64,000 nucleotides of DNA from Desulfurococcaceae archaeon MEX13E-LK6-19 (GCA_029637525.1 CP072660.1:1513612-1577611), one strand, 5' to 3'. Numbered from the stretch's first letter, positions 53,806 through 62,412 are shown. The notes: generated by a model not told the origin, from the sequence alone. Translations and numbers: made by a program.

Positions 53806-55287
53806 CTACTCAAGTATTATACGTCCTCTAAGCTTCGCGTCTTCCTCAACAAGTCTAAACGATACTATTGCTCCTCTGCATGACTTCAAGTCTATAATGT
53901 TCTTTCCTTCATCTATACTAATTTTCTCGACCACACTACCGGCAGGAGGTATTGATAGATCGTATTCATAGATCTCTAGAGTATTCTTCTTAGATGCATT
54001 GATTACTAGTCGTGGTTCTCTGTATCCGTAAAGCGGTATTCCTCCCCAATGCTTGTTTGAAATCATCCAGCCATACACACTATACGTTACTGACGGGGGT
54101 GATTTTGTTAGTATGGAGTCTGGAAGTACTACAAAACTCTTTGTCCCAGTATCATTTGGTGTTGCATCATACCACATGTAGTTAGCATCATTGCTTACCC
54201 CAAGGACTATATTGCCGCCTACTTTCTCTATCGATGTTATCCTGGCTCCAAAAACACCAACAATTCTGGCTGAAGGCGGTGTAATATAGACTAGTACCGA
54301 TGGCCCGACAATAGTGTTCAAACTCTTTTTAATCATTTGCTCAAACTCATTACTAGGCCTTAATACTGCGTGAGTAAAAGCATTGTAGGCAACCAGTATT
54401 CCACCGCCAATATTAACTGCCTTTGTCCTCAAAGGACCGTAGCCACTTGTAACAAAGTCAAAGAGTCTCAGGAAATACATCGGTTCTTCCTCATCAGCAG
54501 GATTACCTATGAACAAGCCACCGCGCACGAAATCAAATAATCTACCGTAACACGACGCCATGGCACCAGTCATCGGGGCTTCAACAGATCCACCGTCAAC
54601 AACTCGTTCACCACTCCTTGGTATAGAATGTACCTGTATTTTCCCTGAAACAAGATCTACACACTGTATAGATTCCGTACCAACAAACCCAAATATATGC
54701 ACATTAAAGCATGCCTGTTCTCTAATAAGCGTCCCCTTCAGTACTGGTTTATCTGTTAGCCTAGTGATTTTCCTTGTCTTGTAATCAAGAGAGTAAATCC
54801 CCAGGTTCTCCATACCATCTCCGCGTGCAAGTAACAGTCTATCATTCACTGGATCATATATTATCTCGGATACTTCTCCTACCCATTTCTCTTTCTCATG
54901 AACACTATCCTTCCATAGGAGATCTATCGAGTCTTCAGAAATGTTATAGATATGCACATGGCTGTACTTGTTCTCAAAATTAATTTTTCTTTTCCCATTT
55001 TCTATAACGTATTTCGCTGGGGCGTGAACCCATCCACCAAAGAATATCAGATCGTCTACGGCGTCTACAGCATTATATGTGTCCCCGCCACTAGTAGGAG
55101 GACTACCCACCTTCTCGAAGCCATAGGTTTTCACAGAGTCCTCTCTAATGAAATATGCTTCCGCCTCAAACGCCACAGTGTAATAGAGTACTCCACGATG
55201 ATACTTTAACCCGAATATCCCGCCGCTACCCCATTCAGGACCATACCGAGGTGGATGTATCTGTAGCTTATCGATAATTCCGGGCAT
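53806..55287 (-). CDS. Predicted beta-propeller protein (DUF2139-like)
   Basis: A 493-residue protein without signal peptide or membrane helix. Blade-like repeats recur through the chain (RGVLYYTVAFEAEAYF, DLIFFGGWVHAPAKY, DRLLLARGDGMENLGIYSLDYKTRKITRL, GGLFIGNPADEEEP, GNIVLGVSNDANYMWYD). The layout, with GGDTYNAVDAVDDLIFFGGW, agrees with my memory of the archaeal DUF2139 family, but this is not certain. ATG at 55287 lies 7 nt after GGTG; the frame could extend to 55368 without support. A TATA box (TTTATATA, minus strand near 55343) precedes it. Function unknown. Confidence 0.78.
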   Translation of the reverse strand: MPGIIDKLQIHPPRYGPEWGSGGIFGLKYHRGVLYYTVAFEAEAYFIREDSVKTYGFEKVGSPPTSGGDTYNAVDAVDDLIFFGGWVHAPAKYVIENGKRKINFENKYSHVHIYNISEDSIDLLWKDSVHEKEKWVGEVSEIIYDPVNDRLLLARGDGMENLGIYSLDYKTRKITRLTDKPVLKGTLIREQACFNVHIFGFVGTESIQCVDLVSGKIQVHSIPRSGERVVDGGSVEAPMTGAMASCYGRLFDFVRGGLFIGNPADEEEPMYFLRLFDFVTSGYGPLRTKAVNIGGGILVAYNAFTHAVLRPSNEFEQMIKKSLNTIVGPSVLVYITPPSARIVGVFGARITSIEKVGGNIVLGVSNDANYMWYDATPNDTGTKSFVVLPDSILTKSPPSVTYSVYGWMISNKHWGGIPLYGYREPRLVINASKKNTLEIYEYDLSIPPAGSVVEKISIDEGKNIIDLKSCRGAIVSFRLVEEDAKLRGRIILE

Positions 55288-55399
55288 ACCCTTGCACCTA
55301 ATAGACTCTACTATCCTTCGGCAATAGTATATTAAGATGGTATATAAACACCGTTTACCCGAGAGCAATAGATTAGAATGATTTAAAGTATTTCTAAGA

Positions 55400-55500
55400 T
55401 CGCCTCAGGCTCATCACAGTCCCTCTGGGCCCCTCACCGCCCTGCAAGAGCTATTCTCAGAAACCCTAGGGAGTCACCACTATACTCATCAGCCCTAGTT
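55400..55500. other. Structured element B and C/D-like boxes upstream of 55629
   Basis: Plus strand 55434-55467 holds CTCACCGCCCTG followed by a small GAG/CTC hairpin and a CTAGGGA end, a second copy of the element before the giant gene. Minus strand shows CTGATGA near 55490, CTGA near 55457 and GTGATGAGCCTGA near 55415, but the spacing does not form normal guide units. No gene is seen in 55369-55628. Confidence 0.3.
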
Positions 55501-55628
55501 GTTAAAAAGAACTCAAACAACCCTAAACCACCATAAACAATATTTCCACCCCATACATTGTATAAAAAGTTTATTAGAATACTTTTTATTCTATAATTTA
55601 TCAAAACGATAACAGCAGGTGTAGGTCT

Positions 55629-56414
55629 ATGTCAAACGAGAAAATATGGTCTCTTCTCAATACGCTGAAGATATATAGAGCTAAGGCTAGTGAAACAGAT
55701 TACATAATGCCGACGTGGCTACCCTTTATAGGTTTGATACTAGTACTTATAGCCATGTTTATTATAATATTAGGCGCGTTACTGGAAACCTTTATTCTTC
55801 TCGGGGCAGGGCTTGCTCTCGCGATATTCGGCGGACTCGCTGGTTTTGCTGTATCGATATATGTTCTATACAAATGGATCGACAGAATGAACAACCATTT
55901 CAGGAGAACAATGATGTTCTACTCAACGTTAGCCGATATAGCTGAAGAACTTAAAATACCCGAAGCATCAAGAATAAGAAATCAAGTAAATGAGCTTAAA
56001 ATAGTGTTTGAAGAGAGAAGTCCTGTGTTATGGGTCATATTATCTATATTTGTGCCATTCATTGAATTCTACGTGTATCATTTCTTGAACAAGGATTTCG
56101 TAAAGCACTGCATTAGAGAACGCTTGATACTATCAAGTTTTGCCGATGGATTAAAAGCTATTGCTCCAGAATATACTATAGACATTGACAGACTATACAT
56201 GGTGCCGAATAGGAGTACACTACTCTACATAGTACTCACAATAATCACTCTAGGCTTATTCGGGCTATACTGGATATACACACTAACAGTCGACCCCAAC
56301 AGGCACTTTGAATCACACCAAATTATTGAAGAAAAGATTATTGCAGCCGTAGAAGCTGCGGCGAGAAAAACAATTACTGCAAGTACTAGTGGTGAAGGAG
56401 AACAAGCACAGTAA
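55629..56414 (+). CDS. Membrane protein with a DUF4234-like segment
   Basis: A 261-residue protein. Two N-terminal membrane helices (about residues 30-80) are followed by a charged region and a third helix pair. The segment LLYIVLTIITLGLFGLYWIYTLTVDPNRHF resembles the DUF4234 signature (ITLGIYGLYW). The C-terminal tail is helical and then polar (TASTSGEGEQAQ). Function unknown; DUF4234 proteins are often small envelope proteins. ATG lies 7 nt after GGTG. Confidence 0.78.
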   Translation: MSNEKIWSLLNTLKIYRAKASETDYIMPTWLPFIGLILVLIAMFIIILGALLETFILLGAGLALAIFGGLAGFAVSIYVLYKWIDRMNNHFRRTMMFYSTLADIAEELKIPEASRIRNQVNELKIVFEERSPVLWVILSIFVPFIEFYVYHFLNKDFVKHCIRERLILSSFADGLKAIAPEYTIDIDRLYMVPNRSTLLYIVLTIITLGLFGLYWIYTLTVDPNRHFESHQIIEEKIIAAVEAAARKTITASTSGEGEQAQ

Positions 56415-56507
56415 GAATCTATACCATGCTTAATCACTAAAACTAATGCTTTTCTCTACACTTTACCTGGACTAGGAAACATCTATTAGTAGAAGTAGAG
56501 AAAGCTA

Positions 56508-56582
56508 TCTAGGGTGATGAAGCCCGGCTTCGCCCTCTCTAGGGCTGAGCTCGTGATGTTAACGGCCGTGAGCTGATTACTT
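56508..56582 (+). ncRNA. Candidate C/D box sRNA 2
   Basis: Exact boxes C GTGATGA (56514-56520), D' CTGA (56545-56548), C' GTGATGT (56553-56559) and D CTGA (56573-56576). The D'-C' spacer is 4 nt and the second guide is 13 nt (56560-56572), both canonical. The first guide region is long (24 nt) and contains a small GGC-TTC-GCC hairpin and an AGCCC/GGGCT pairing. The 3' end overlaps the tail of the convergent HTH fusion gene. Ends are estimated. Confidence 0.6.
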
Positions 56583-57890
56583 TCTAGTAATCCTTATTTT
56601 TGTGTTACCGCTATCGTTTTTAGCTATTATTTTTAGTCTGGACTTAGCGTTGTCATAATCCTTGTCTATATAGTGTTTACCCATGTATCCATCAATATCT
56701 ATAAAGCCTGTCCCCTCTTCTATGAATGCTTGTATTCTCGTGTCCCTAGGCACTATTATCCTCATTGATATATTTGAGACATCTGCGTCTACAGTAATCT
56801 CTGATTCTCCTTCGTATTCACTGTACTCTATATCGAGATCAATGTTTGATGCATCGGCCCCCAAGTGGAATACGCTTTTACCAAGCTTACCTATCTCTAA
56901 ATCGATATTGCTTGCATCGCTCTCGATGGATAATTCTCTTACACAATCTTCTATGACTCCGTCTATAGTGGAGGCATCAACTTTTATGTCTACTCTGGAC
57001 AACCCCTTGGGGTAAAGTATTGTTGCCGATCCAACATCTATTTCTATAGACGCCTTGTCTCCGTCTATATTGAGTTTGGGCTCACTGCCTCTATAGAATT
57101 CTCCTTCGACAACTATTTCTCTAGACGATGTGTTTGGGCTAAAACTTACTTTCGATGCATCAATACTTGCTTTAATAGAGTACTCTGGTGGTACTTCCCC
57201 AGTTAGTTTGGCATGGAATTTTTCTCCTTTACTAATAGCTTGCCAGGGTGCTTTGGCTACACTACTAGCTACAGCATTAACTATGGTTCTAACTAAACCG
57301 CCGATAAATCCTCCGAAAATACCTCCTTTACCCGTAATAAACACGTCTTTGCTTTTCAAGTCAACAATATGCTTCAAATGCTTTGGAACATTAACTACAA
57401 GTACATCACGCATGCCCTCAAGAACCTTGTCAAGAAGTTCTTCAGGCATATCCTCGATATTCACGGTAACAACATCAGTGATCAATATTCTCTTGCCTTC
57501 AGATGCGAGTTTCTCCGCGAGCTTCCTGGTTAGATCAAAGGAGAGCTTATCTGAGATCACTATTACTTCCTTCTTCTCCTCCTTCTCCACGGTACTCTTT
57601 TCAATAGTTGGTTCACGAGGCTTCTCTTCTCCATAAAGAATCTTTAGCGCTCTATAAGCTTTATAGCCTTCTTCTGTGAGCCTGTACTCACCTGTATTCG
57701 GATCCTTTTCCACAAGACCTTGCAGCATCCTCAAATGGAAAGCGAAAGTACCACTATCCTCGATCCCAGCAATTCTCATCAGCTCACTGTAACTCAAACT
57801 CTTTTTCTCAGCCAACGCAACAAGTACTTTTCTTCTAGCCGGGTGAGCTAGTGCTTTAAGGTATTTCTCCACACCATTATCTTGTCCCAT
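56577..57890 (-). CDS. Winged-helix regulator fused to a DUF4097-like beta-helix domain
   Basis: A 437-residue soluble protein. Residues 8-85 form an ArsR-type winged HTH (KALAHPARRKVLVALAEKKSLSYSELMRIAGIEDSGTFAFHLRMLQGLVEK). A linker of about 120 residues (charged helix, then EVIVISDKLSFDLTRKLAEKL) leads to a glycine/valine segment. From about residue 220 comes a beta-helix with recurring IDASKVSF, VDASTIDG, SDASNIDL, ADASNIDL, VDADVSNI every 25-30 residues. There is no membrane helix, so the beta domain is cytoplasmic here and may bind a ligand or partner. ATG follows GGGGGTGAT. Confidence 0.85.
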   Translation of the reverse strand: MGQDNGVEKYLKALAHPARRKVLVALAEKKSLSYSELMRIAGIEDSGTFAFHLRMLQGLVEKDPNTGEYRLTEEGYKAYRALKILYGEEKPREPTIEKSTVEKEEKKEVIVISDKLSFDLTRKLAEKLASEGKRILITDVVTVNIEDMPEELLDKVLEGMRDVLVVNVPKHLKHIVDLKSKDVFITGKGGIFGGFIGGLVRTIVNAVASSVAKAPWQAISKGEKFHAKLTGEVPPEYSIKASIDASKVSFSPNTSSREIVVEGEFYRGSEPKLNIDGDKASIEIDVGSATILYPKGLSRVDIKVDASTIDGVIEDCVRELSIESDASNIDLEIGKLGKSVFHLGADASNIDLDIEYSEYEGESEITVDADVSNISMRIIVPRDTRIQAFIEEGTGFIDIDGYMGKHYIDKDYDNAKSRLKIIAKNDSGNTKIRITRK

Positions 57891-57931
57891 GTTCTTTAAT
57901 CACCCCCAATCCCATGTATACTATATGCGAG

Positions 57932-57985
57932 TCCACAAGGATAAACCCTTGGTGGATTCTCTTCAACCTCACGTGTAGAGTCTAC
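57932..57985. promoter_or_regulatory. Palindromes in the HTH-fusion/RAM divergent promoter
   Basis: TCCACAAGG-N6-CCTTGGTGGA (57932-57956) is an inverted repeat of 9 pairs with one bulge, and GTAGAGTCTAC (57975-57985) is a perfect palindrome. They sit between the regulator gene and the RAM gene, where autoregulation is plausible. Confidence 0.35.
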
Positions 57986-58013
57986 TCCACATATAGCGGA
58001 TCCGTTGTCCCAC

Positions 58014-58023
58014 CATATATAAG
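58014..58023 (+). promoter_or_regulatory. TATA box of the RAM-domain gene
   Basis: CATATATAAG lies about 26 nt before an expected transcription start near 58045, giving a 24-nt leader that holds the GGTG site of the TTG start at 58069. Confidence 0.45.
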
Positions 58024-58068
58024 TTAATTAGTGTGGATAATAGAATAGTATATAGGTGTAATTCCATC

Positions 58069-58326
58069 TTGTCTCAAACCAAAGCCCGTGCGATCGTATT
58101 AATTCAGACTGACATCGGTGCTGAATCAAGTGTTATGGACAAACTCTACGAGCTCCCCGAGATACTAGACGTATACATAGTCTATGGAATATATGACGTG
58201 GTAGCATTAATTGAAGCCGATACACTCGAGAGAATAAGAGAAATCATAATAAACAAGGTCAGGAAAATAGATGGGGTCCGGACAACAACCACAATGATAG
58301 TAGTCGAAGGGAAAAGCAAGAAATAA
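58069..58326 (+). CDS. Stand-alone Lrp/AsnC-type RAM domain protein
   Basis: An 85-residue ligand-binding domain without the DNA-binding HTH. It shows the RAM pattern: AIVLIQTDIGAESSVMDKLYEL, ILDVYIVYGIYDVVALIEADTLERIREIIINKVRKIDGV, RTTTTMIVVEG. Such proteins bind amino acids and assemble with Lrp-type regulators or as decameric rings. TTG at 58069 has GGTG 10 nt upstream and gives the usual family length; the GTG at 58033 would place the start inside the leader. Confidence 0.87.
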   Translation: MSQTKARAIVLIQTDIGAESSVMDKLYELPEILDVYIVYGIYDVVALIEADTLERIREIIINKVRKIDGVRTTTTMIVVEGKSKK

Positions 58327-58361
58327 TTTTCTTTAATACATGTGCTAGTAAATAATTCCCA

Positions 58362-58373
58362 AATCTTTTTCCC
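58362..58373 (+). terminator. T-rich terminator motif AATCTTTTTCCC
   Basis: The third occurrence of the motif, 36 nt after the RAM gene stop. The remaining AT-rich region to 58587 shows no gene. Confidence 0.5.
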
Positions 58374-58587
58374 AAAACAAGTTCATTGTTATTCATCTTT
58401 TATTCTAGTAAACAAATAAAACGTAAATATTATTGCTAACAATTTTCTTGAAAGAAAGAAAATGGGCATGTATTGATTTCTAGAATTGAAAACTTTTGTA
58501 GTCTTGTTCTTTAACGCACAATAGGAATACGATTGTATATTTTACTTAATTTTTATGTAAAAAATAATTGTTTTGAAGAAAGAGACT

Positions 58588-59625
58588 TTACTTTGGTGCA
58601 TTGACTGCTCTGTTGAGTAAGTCTTCCCATACAGCGTCGACGTATTCTTGGAATTGCTTGAGTAAGTGCCTGTTCTCCGGTTTTAGTAGGTGTCTGAATC
58701 TTCCCTGTACCTCGAGGAACTTCTCTATTGGTTGTTTGAGCTGTGGGTTCTTGGCTATTGCTAGGCTTCTGTCTGTTAGCATGTATCCTTTGCCTCTCTC
58801 CCACTCCCATAGTGGGAAGTAGCATGTGTCTACTGCTCTCTTACAGATCTCTATTGCTAGGTCTAGGTCGTGTCTCCATCCACGGTTACATGGGCTTAGA
58901 GCGTGTATGAATGCTGGTCCATCTACCTCGATTCCTTTCCTGACTTTCTTTATCATGTCGGCCCAGTGTGCTGGTGTAGCTGTTGCGACATAGGGTATTC
59001 TGTGGGCTACCATGATATCTGCTATTGGTTTCTTCTCCTGGCTCTTGCCTGGGATCACTTTGCCTACAGGGCTTGTTGTAGTCCAGGCGAATGGTGGTGT
59101 ACCACCGCTTCTCTGTATACCAGTGTTCATGTATGCCTCGTTGTCGTATAGTATGTAGAGGACGTCGTGTCCACGCTCGGCCATACCGCTGAGTGCCTGG
59201 AGACCTATGTCGAAGGTACCACCGTCTCCAGCAAACACTATTACGTCAATGTGGTCGTAAGGTAGTCTACCAGTCTTCTTCATAGCCTTGATTGCTGCCT
59301 CGATACCGCTTGCAGTGGCTGCAGCGTTCTCGAATGCATTGTGGATCCATGGGACAGCCCAGCTTGTGTATGGGAATATAGTGGTTGCTACTTCTAGACA
59401 GCCCGTGGCATTGGCTATTATTGTGGGTCCTCTTAAAGCAAAGCTTACGAGCTTGACTATGATTGGTGCTGCGCAGCCTGCACAGAGCCTGTGTCCAGGT
59501 AGTATCATAGGTCTTCTTTCTTCAGCCAGCTGCCTGAGGTTAAGCGTCAATGGAAGATCATATTTCTTCCCGGGCTCGAATATGATTAGGTCATAGGGTT
59601 TCTCCGTGGGCTTGGGTTGGGACAC
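58588..59625 (-). CDS. porB: Pyruvate:ferredoxin oxidoreductase, beta subunit
   Basis: A 345-residue thiamine pyrophosphate- and [4Fe-4S]-binding subunit. Cluster ligands come from RLCAGCAAP, the ATGCLEV cysteine and LSPCNRGW. The TPP/Mg site is VIVFAGDGGTFDIGLQALSGMAERG with YDNEAYMNTG. It oxidises pyruvate with CoA to acetyl-CoA, CO2 and reduced ferredoxin. A 2-oxoisovalerate enzyme is similar; the AGDGGTFDIG and PYTSWAVPW forms favour POR. GTG at 59625 lies 8 nt after GAGG; the GTG at 59634 lies inside the GGAGGTG site itself. It is the last gene of the operon. Confidence 0.94.
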   Translation of the reverse strand: MSQPKPTEKPYDLIIFEPGKKYDLPLTLNLRQLAEERRPMILPGHRLCAGCAAPIIVKLVSFALRGPTIIANATGCLEVATTIFPYTSWAVPWIHNAFENAAATASGIEAAIKAMKKTGRLPYDHIDVIVFAGDGGTFDIGLQALSGMAERGHDVLYILYDNEAYMNTGIQRSGGTPPFAWTTTSPVGKVIPGKSQEKKPIADIMVAHRIPYVATATPAHWADMIKKVRKGIEVDGPAFIHALSPCNRGWRHDLDLAIEICKRAVDTCYFPLWEWERGKGYMLTDRSLAIAKNPQLKQPIEKFLEVQGRFRHLLKPENRHLLKQFQEYVDAVWEDLLNRAVNAPK

Positions 59626-59639
59626 ATGGGACACCTCCT

Positions 59640-60899
59640 TTACTCTCTTACACCTAGGAACCTGAGTTTGTTCTCAACAACACCCTTCTTTGCATCCTCG
59701 AGTAGCTCCATGAACATTTTCTCGACAAGATCTGGTGGTACATCCCTGCCTCCTAGTCCATAGACGTAGTTGACTAGTAGTGGTTTCTCCTTCAAGTCAT
59801 ATAGTGCTGTATTGACCTCTAGGAATGATGGTCCAAAGCTACCGAAGCTAATAGCTCTGTCCATGACGCCTACTACCTTGGCTCCCTTGAGTATTTCGCG
59901 TAGCTCCTCGAATGGGAATGGTCTGAAGAGCCTTATCCTCACTGTACCAACCTTGTATCCCTTCTGTCTTAGTTTCTTTACAACCCATCTTACTGTACCA
60001 CCAGTGCTGCCGAGAACAGTTACTATTACGTCAGCATCCTCTACCTCGTATGGAACCAGTATACCATCGCCATAGCTTCTACCACTTAGCTCAGCGTACT
60101 CGTCGTGAACTTCTTTCACAATCTTCTTAGCCTCCTTCATAGCCTCGACTTGATGCATCTTGTGCTCGAAGTAGTAGTCGTATAGGTCTAGTGGACCGAA
60201 GCTAAGCGGGTTAGCTGGATCTAGTTTAGCCTCAACTTCTTTACCAAGATAGTCCACGTATGTCTTGGCTACTTTCCTGGGTCCACCAAGGAACTCATAT
60301 ACAGCATCGTCTGGTAGCATGTAGATGTTCTCGAGTGTGTGGCTTAGGAAGAATCCATCAAGATTGACTGCAACAGGTAAGAGTGCTTTCTCAGCTATCT
60401 TGAATGCCTGTATGGTTGTGTCATATGCTTCCTGGACGTTTTCAGCGAATATTTGGATCCAGCCGGAATCCCTCATACCCATTGCATCACTGTGGTCACA
60501 GTGAATGTTGATTGGTGCTGATAGTGCTCTGTTTACAACGGCTAGGACTATTGGTAGCCTAAGGCTAGCAGCAATATAGAGGATCTCCCACATGAGGGCT
60601 AGTCCGTTTGCGGCTGTTGCAGTGAATGCTCTTGCGCCAGCAGCTGCTGCGCCAACACATGCGCTCATGGCTGAGTGCTCGCTCTCAACGGGTATGAACT
60701 CAGTGTGTACTTCTCCATCGGCAACGAACTCACTGTATTTCTCAACAATAATTGTCTGGGGAGTAATCGGGTAGGCTGCGACAACATCTACGTAGCATTG
60801 TTTTACAGCGTAAGCAACAGCTTCGTCTCCATTAACAGTCATGAGCTTCTGTTTCTCAAGAGGAATCTTGGGTTTTGATTTCTTGGAGAAGAAGATCAT
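59640..60899 (-). CDS. porA: Pyruvate:ferredoxin oxidoreductase, alpha subunit
   Basis: A 419-residue subunit with the pyrimidine-binding half of the TPP site: AAYPITPQTIIVEKYSEF, EFIPVESEHSAMSACVGAAAAGARAFTATAANGLALMWE and NRALSAPINIHCDHSDAMGMRDSGW, typical of PorA. A C-terminal transketolase-like domain (VTVLGSTGGTVRWVVKKLRQ) follows. It pairs with the beta subunit encoded 14 nt downstream. ATG follows GAGGTGGAAGGGTT. The first 18 residues are a lysine-rich extension (KKSKPKIPLEKQK). Confidence 0.95.
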   Translation of the reverse strand: MIFFSKKSKPKIPLEKQKLMTVNGDEAVAYAVKQCYVDVVAAYPITPQTIIVEKYSEFVADGEVHTEFIPVESEHSAMSACVGAAAAGARAFTATAANGLALMWEILYIAASLRLPIVLAVVNRALSAPINIHCDHSDAMGMRDSGWIQIFAENVQEAYDTTIQAFKIAEKALLPVAVNLDGFFLSHTLENIYMLPDDAVYEFLGGPRKVAKTYVDYLGKEVEAKLDPANPLSFGPLDLYDYYFEHKMHQVEAMKEAKKIVKEVHDEYAELSGRSYGDGILVPYEVEDADVIVTVLGSTGGTVRWVVKKLRQKGYKVGTVRIRLFRPFPFEELREILKGAKVVGVMDRAISFGSFGPSFLEVNTALYDLKEKPLLVNYVYGLGGRDVPPDLVEKMFMELLEDAKKGVVENKLRFLGVRE

Positions 60900-60914
60900 A
60901 ACCCTTCCACCTCG

Positions 60915-61205
60915 TTACTCCGTGGGTTCAGGGATCATTTTGATTGCTTTTACAGGACATTCATGTGCACATATTCCACAGCCTTTACAATAGTCTAGGT
61001 TTACAGAGACTTGCTTTCCATCCCATAGGATCGCCATTTCAGGGCAGAAAAGCCAGCACATCAAGCACTTAACACACTTACTCTGGTCTATCACTGGTCT
61101 TAGTGCTCTCCAGTCACCAGTCTTGTACTCTAGTGAGAGTTTGTATGGTAGAGCTGATAACGGTAAATCTCTCCATCCACGAGGCTCAGGTTTGGAACCA
61201 GACAT
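60915..61205 (-). CDS. porD: Pyruvate:ferredoxin oxidoreductase, delta (ferredoxin) subunit
   Basis: A 96-residue two-[4Fe-4S] ferredoxin subunit with motifs CVKCLMCWLFC and CKGCGICAHEC. It passes electrons from the beta subunit to free ferredoxin. The N-terminal SGSKPEPRGWRDLPLSALPY segment is typical of PorD. ATG follows GGAGGTGTAAACACGC. It lies between gamma (stop 6 nt upstream) and alpha. Confidence 0.95.
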   Translation of the reverse strand: MSGSKPEPRGWRDLPLSALPYKLSLEYKTGDWRALRPVIDQSKCVKCLMCWLFCPEMAILWDGKQVSVNLDYCKGCGICAHECPVKAIKMIPEPTE

Positions 61206-61211
61206 GCGTGT

Positions 61212-61772
61212 TTACACCTCCCGGGCTTCTTCATAAGCTTTCTTGACGAGCTCGATGTTCTTCTCGGCTACGGGCTCGGGGAATCTCTCTTTAATTGCCT
61301 TGAACACGTTGTCAAGGTCAACAAGGTTAGCTGCTTTAACAAGTGCTCCTATCATCGCTGTATTGGTGATGTTCCTCTTGAGAATGTCTAGTGCTAGCTT
61401 GGATGCCGGTACGGTCCATACCTTGTATTCGCCAGGCTGGATTCCTAGTAGCTTGAATAGCTTGTCTTTCTCGCCCTCGTAGTTGATTACGATTAATCCT
61501 CCCTTCTTGAGCCCGGCTACAACATTTACTGATGCGAGAAGCGTTGGGTCGAGTACAACAACTATATCTGGGTTATAGATCATGCTGTGTATTTCTATTG
61601 GCTCATCGCTTATTCTTGTGAATGCTAGTACTGGTGCACCAGAACGCTCTGGACCAAAAGCTGGGAAGCTCTGTGTATGCTTGCCGGCAAGCGCTACAGC
61701 CATTGCAAGAAGGTTAGAAGCAGTCCAAGCGCCTTGTCCGCCTCGCCCATGCCACCTAACTTCAATTAACAA
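61212..61772 (-). CDS. porG: Pyruvate:ferredoxin oxidoreductase, gamma subunit
   Basis: A 186-residue subunit with the family N-terminus VRWHGRGGQGAWTASNLLAMAVALAG and the central SFPAFGPERSGAPVLAFTRISDEPI, which binds CoA in POR enzymes. It heads the operon porG-D-A-B, an order common in archaea. TTG at 61772 lies after GGAGGGATCATGTC; an out-of-frame ATG in between gives only a three-codon peptide. A clear TATA box upstream was not identified. Confidence 0.95.
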   Translation of the reverse strand: MLIEVRWHGRGGQGAWTASNLLAMAVALAGKHTQSFPAFGPERSGAPVLAFTRISDEPIEIHSMIYNPDIVVVLDPTLLASVNVVAGLKKGGLIVINYEGEKDKLFKLLGIQPGEYKVWTVPASKLALDILKRNITNTAMIGALVKAANLVDLDNVFKAIKERFPEPVAEKNIELVKKAYEEAREV

Positions 61773-61914
61773 GACATGATCCCTCCATAAAAGACTGTCT
61801 ACCGCGTACCATATGTTCAGAAAAATAATCTACACATGAGGCTCCTTATTAATAATTACTCTTTCATAGATACCCCATAGATACCAGGGTAAATACTGAG
61901 CTAACACTCCAATA

Positions 61915-62412
61915 CTACGTGAGCTCGAGAACAACAGTCTCTGTTTTCTCAAAGGGTATCTCGGCTGTCCAGAGCCTTATTACTCCGAAGCTCTTTATGG
62001 GGAATAGTATCTTGCCTTTAACAGTGATCTCTATTTCGTTCTGGGTTAAAGTAAGTAGCATAGTTTTTATAACGCTCGTGGGTGTTGTTTCAAGAGTCAA
62101 AATAATCTCGTTCTCGCCACGATGAATTATAATGTTTTCTTTTTCACCAGAACCGAGATACTTTCCTTCAATATATACCTCATAGTAAAGCTTCTCTATT
62201 TCAATATCAGTGAGCCCATTGTTGACAACCTTGACGACGAACTCTACTTCAATATTGTTATCCATCATCTTGTATCTAACAGCCCTAATCTCTTTAAGTT
62301 CAACAGAAATAGCTTGGGCAGTCAAAGCAACAAGTATTAAGTAAACAATAAGACCGATAGCAATAACACCAGTAATGATACCCCAAAGCCTAGATATAGC
62401 TGGTCCCCGCAT
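61915..62412 (-). CDS. Membrane-anchored LEA14-like (WHy-type) protein
   Basis: A 165-residue protein with one N-terminal membrane helix (residues 9-33) and a beta-sandwich domain: VELKEIRAVRYKMMDNNIEVEFVVKVVNNGLTDIEIEKLYYEVYIEG followed by further strands. This is the LEA_2/WHy fold of stress-related proteins. Function in archaea is unknown. ATG follows GGGGTGTCTTTGG. It is separated from porG by about 140 nt. Confidence 0.75.
   Translation of the reverse strand: MRGPAISRLWGIITGVIAIGLIVYLILVALTAQAISVELKEIRAVRYKMMDNNIEVEFVVKVVNNGLTDIEIEKLYYEVYIEGKYLGSGEKENIIIHRGENEIILTLETTPTSVIKTMLLTLTQNEIEITVKGKILFPIKSFGVIRLWTAEIPFEKTETVVLELT

Noticed and set aside
55400-55500. Minus-strand C/D box sRNA
   Set aside because: C- and D-like boxes exist but one C-D pair is separated by only 2 nt and the other by 25 nt, with no matching C'/D' set.
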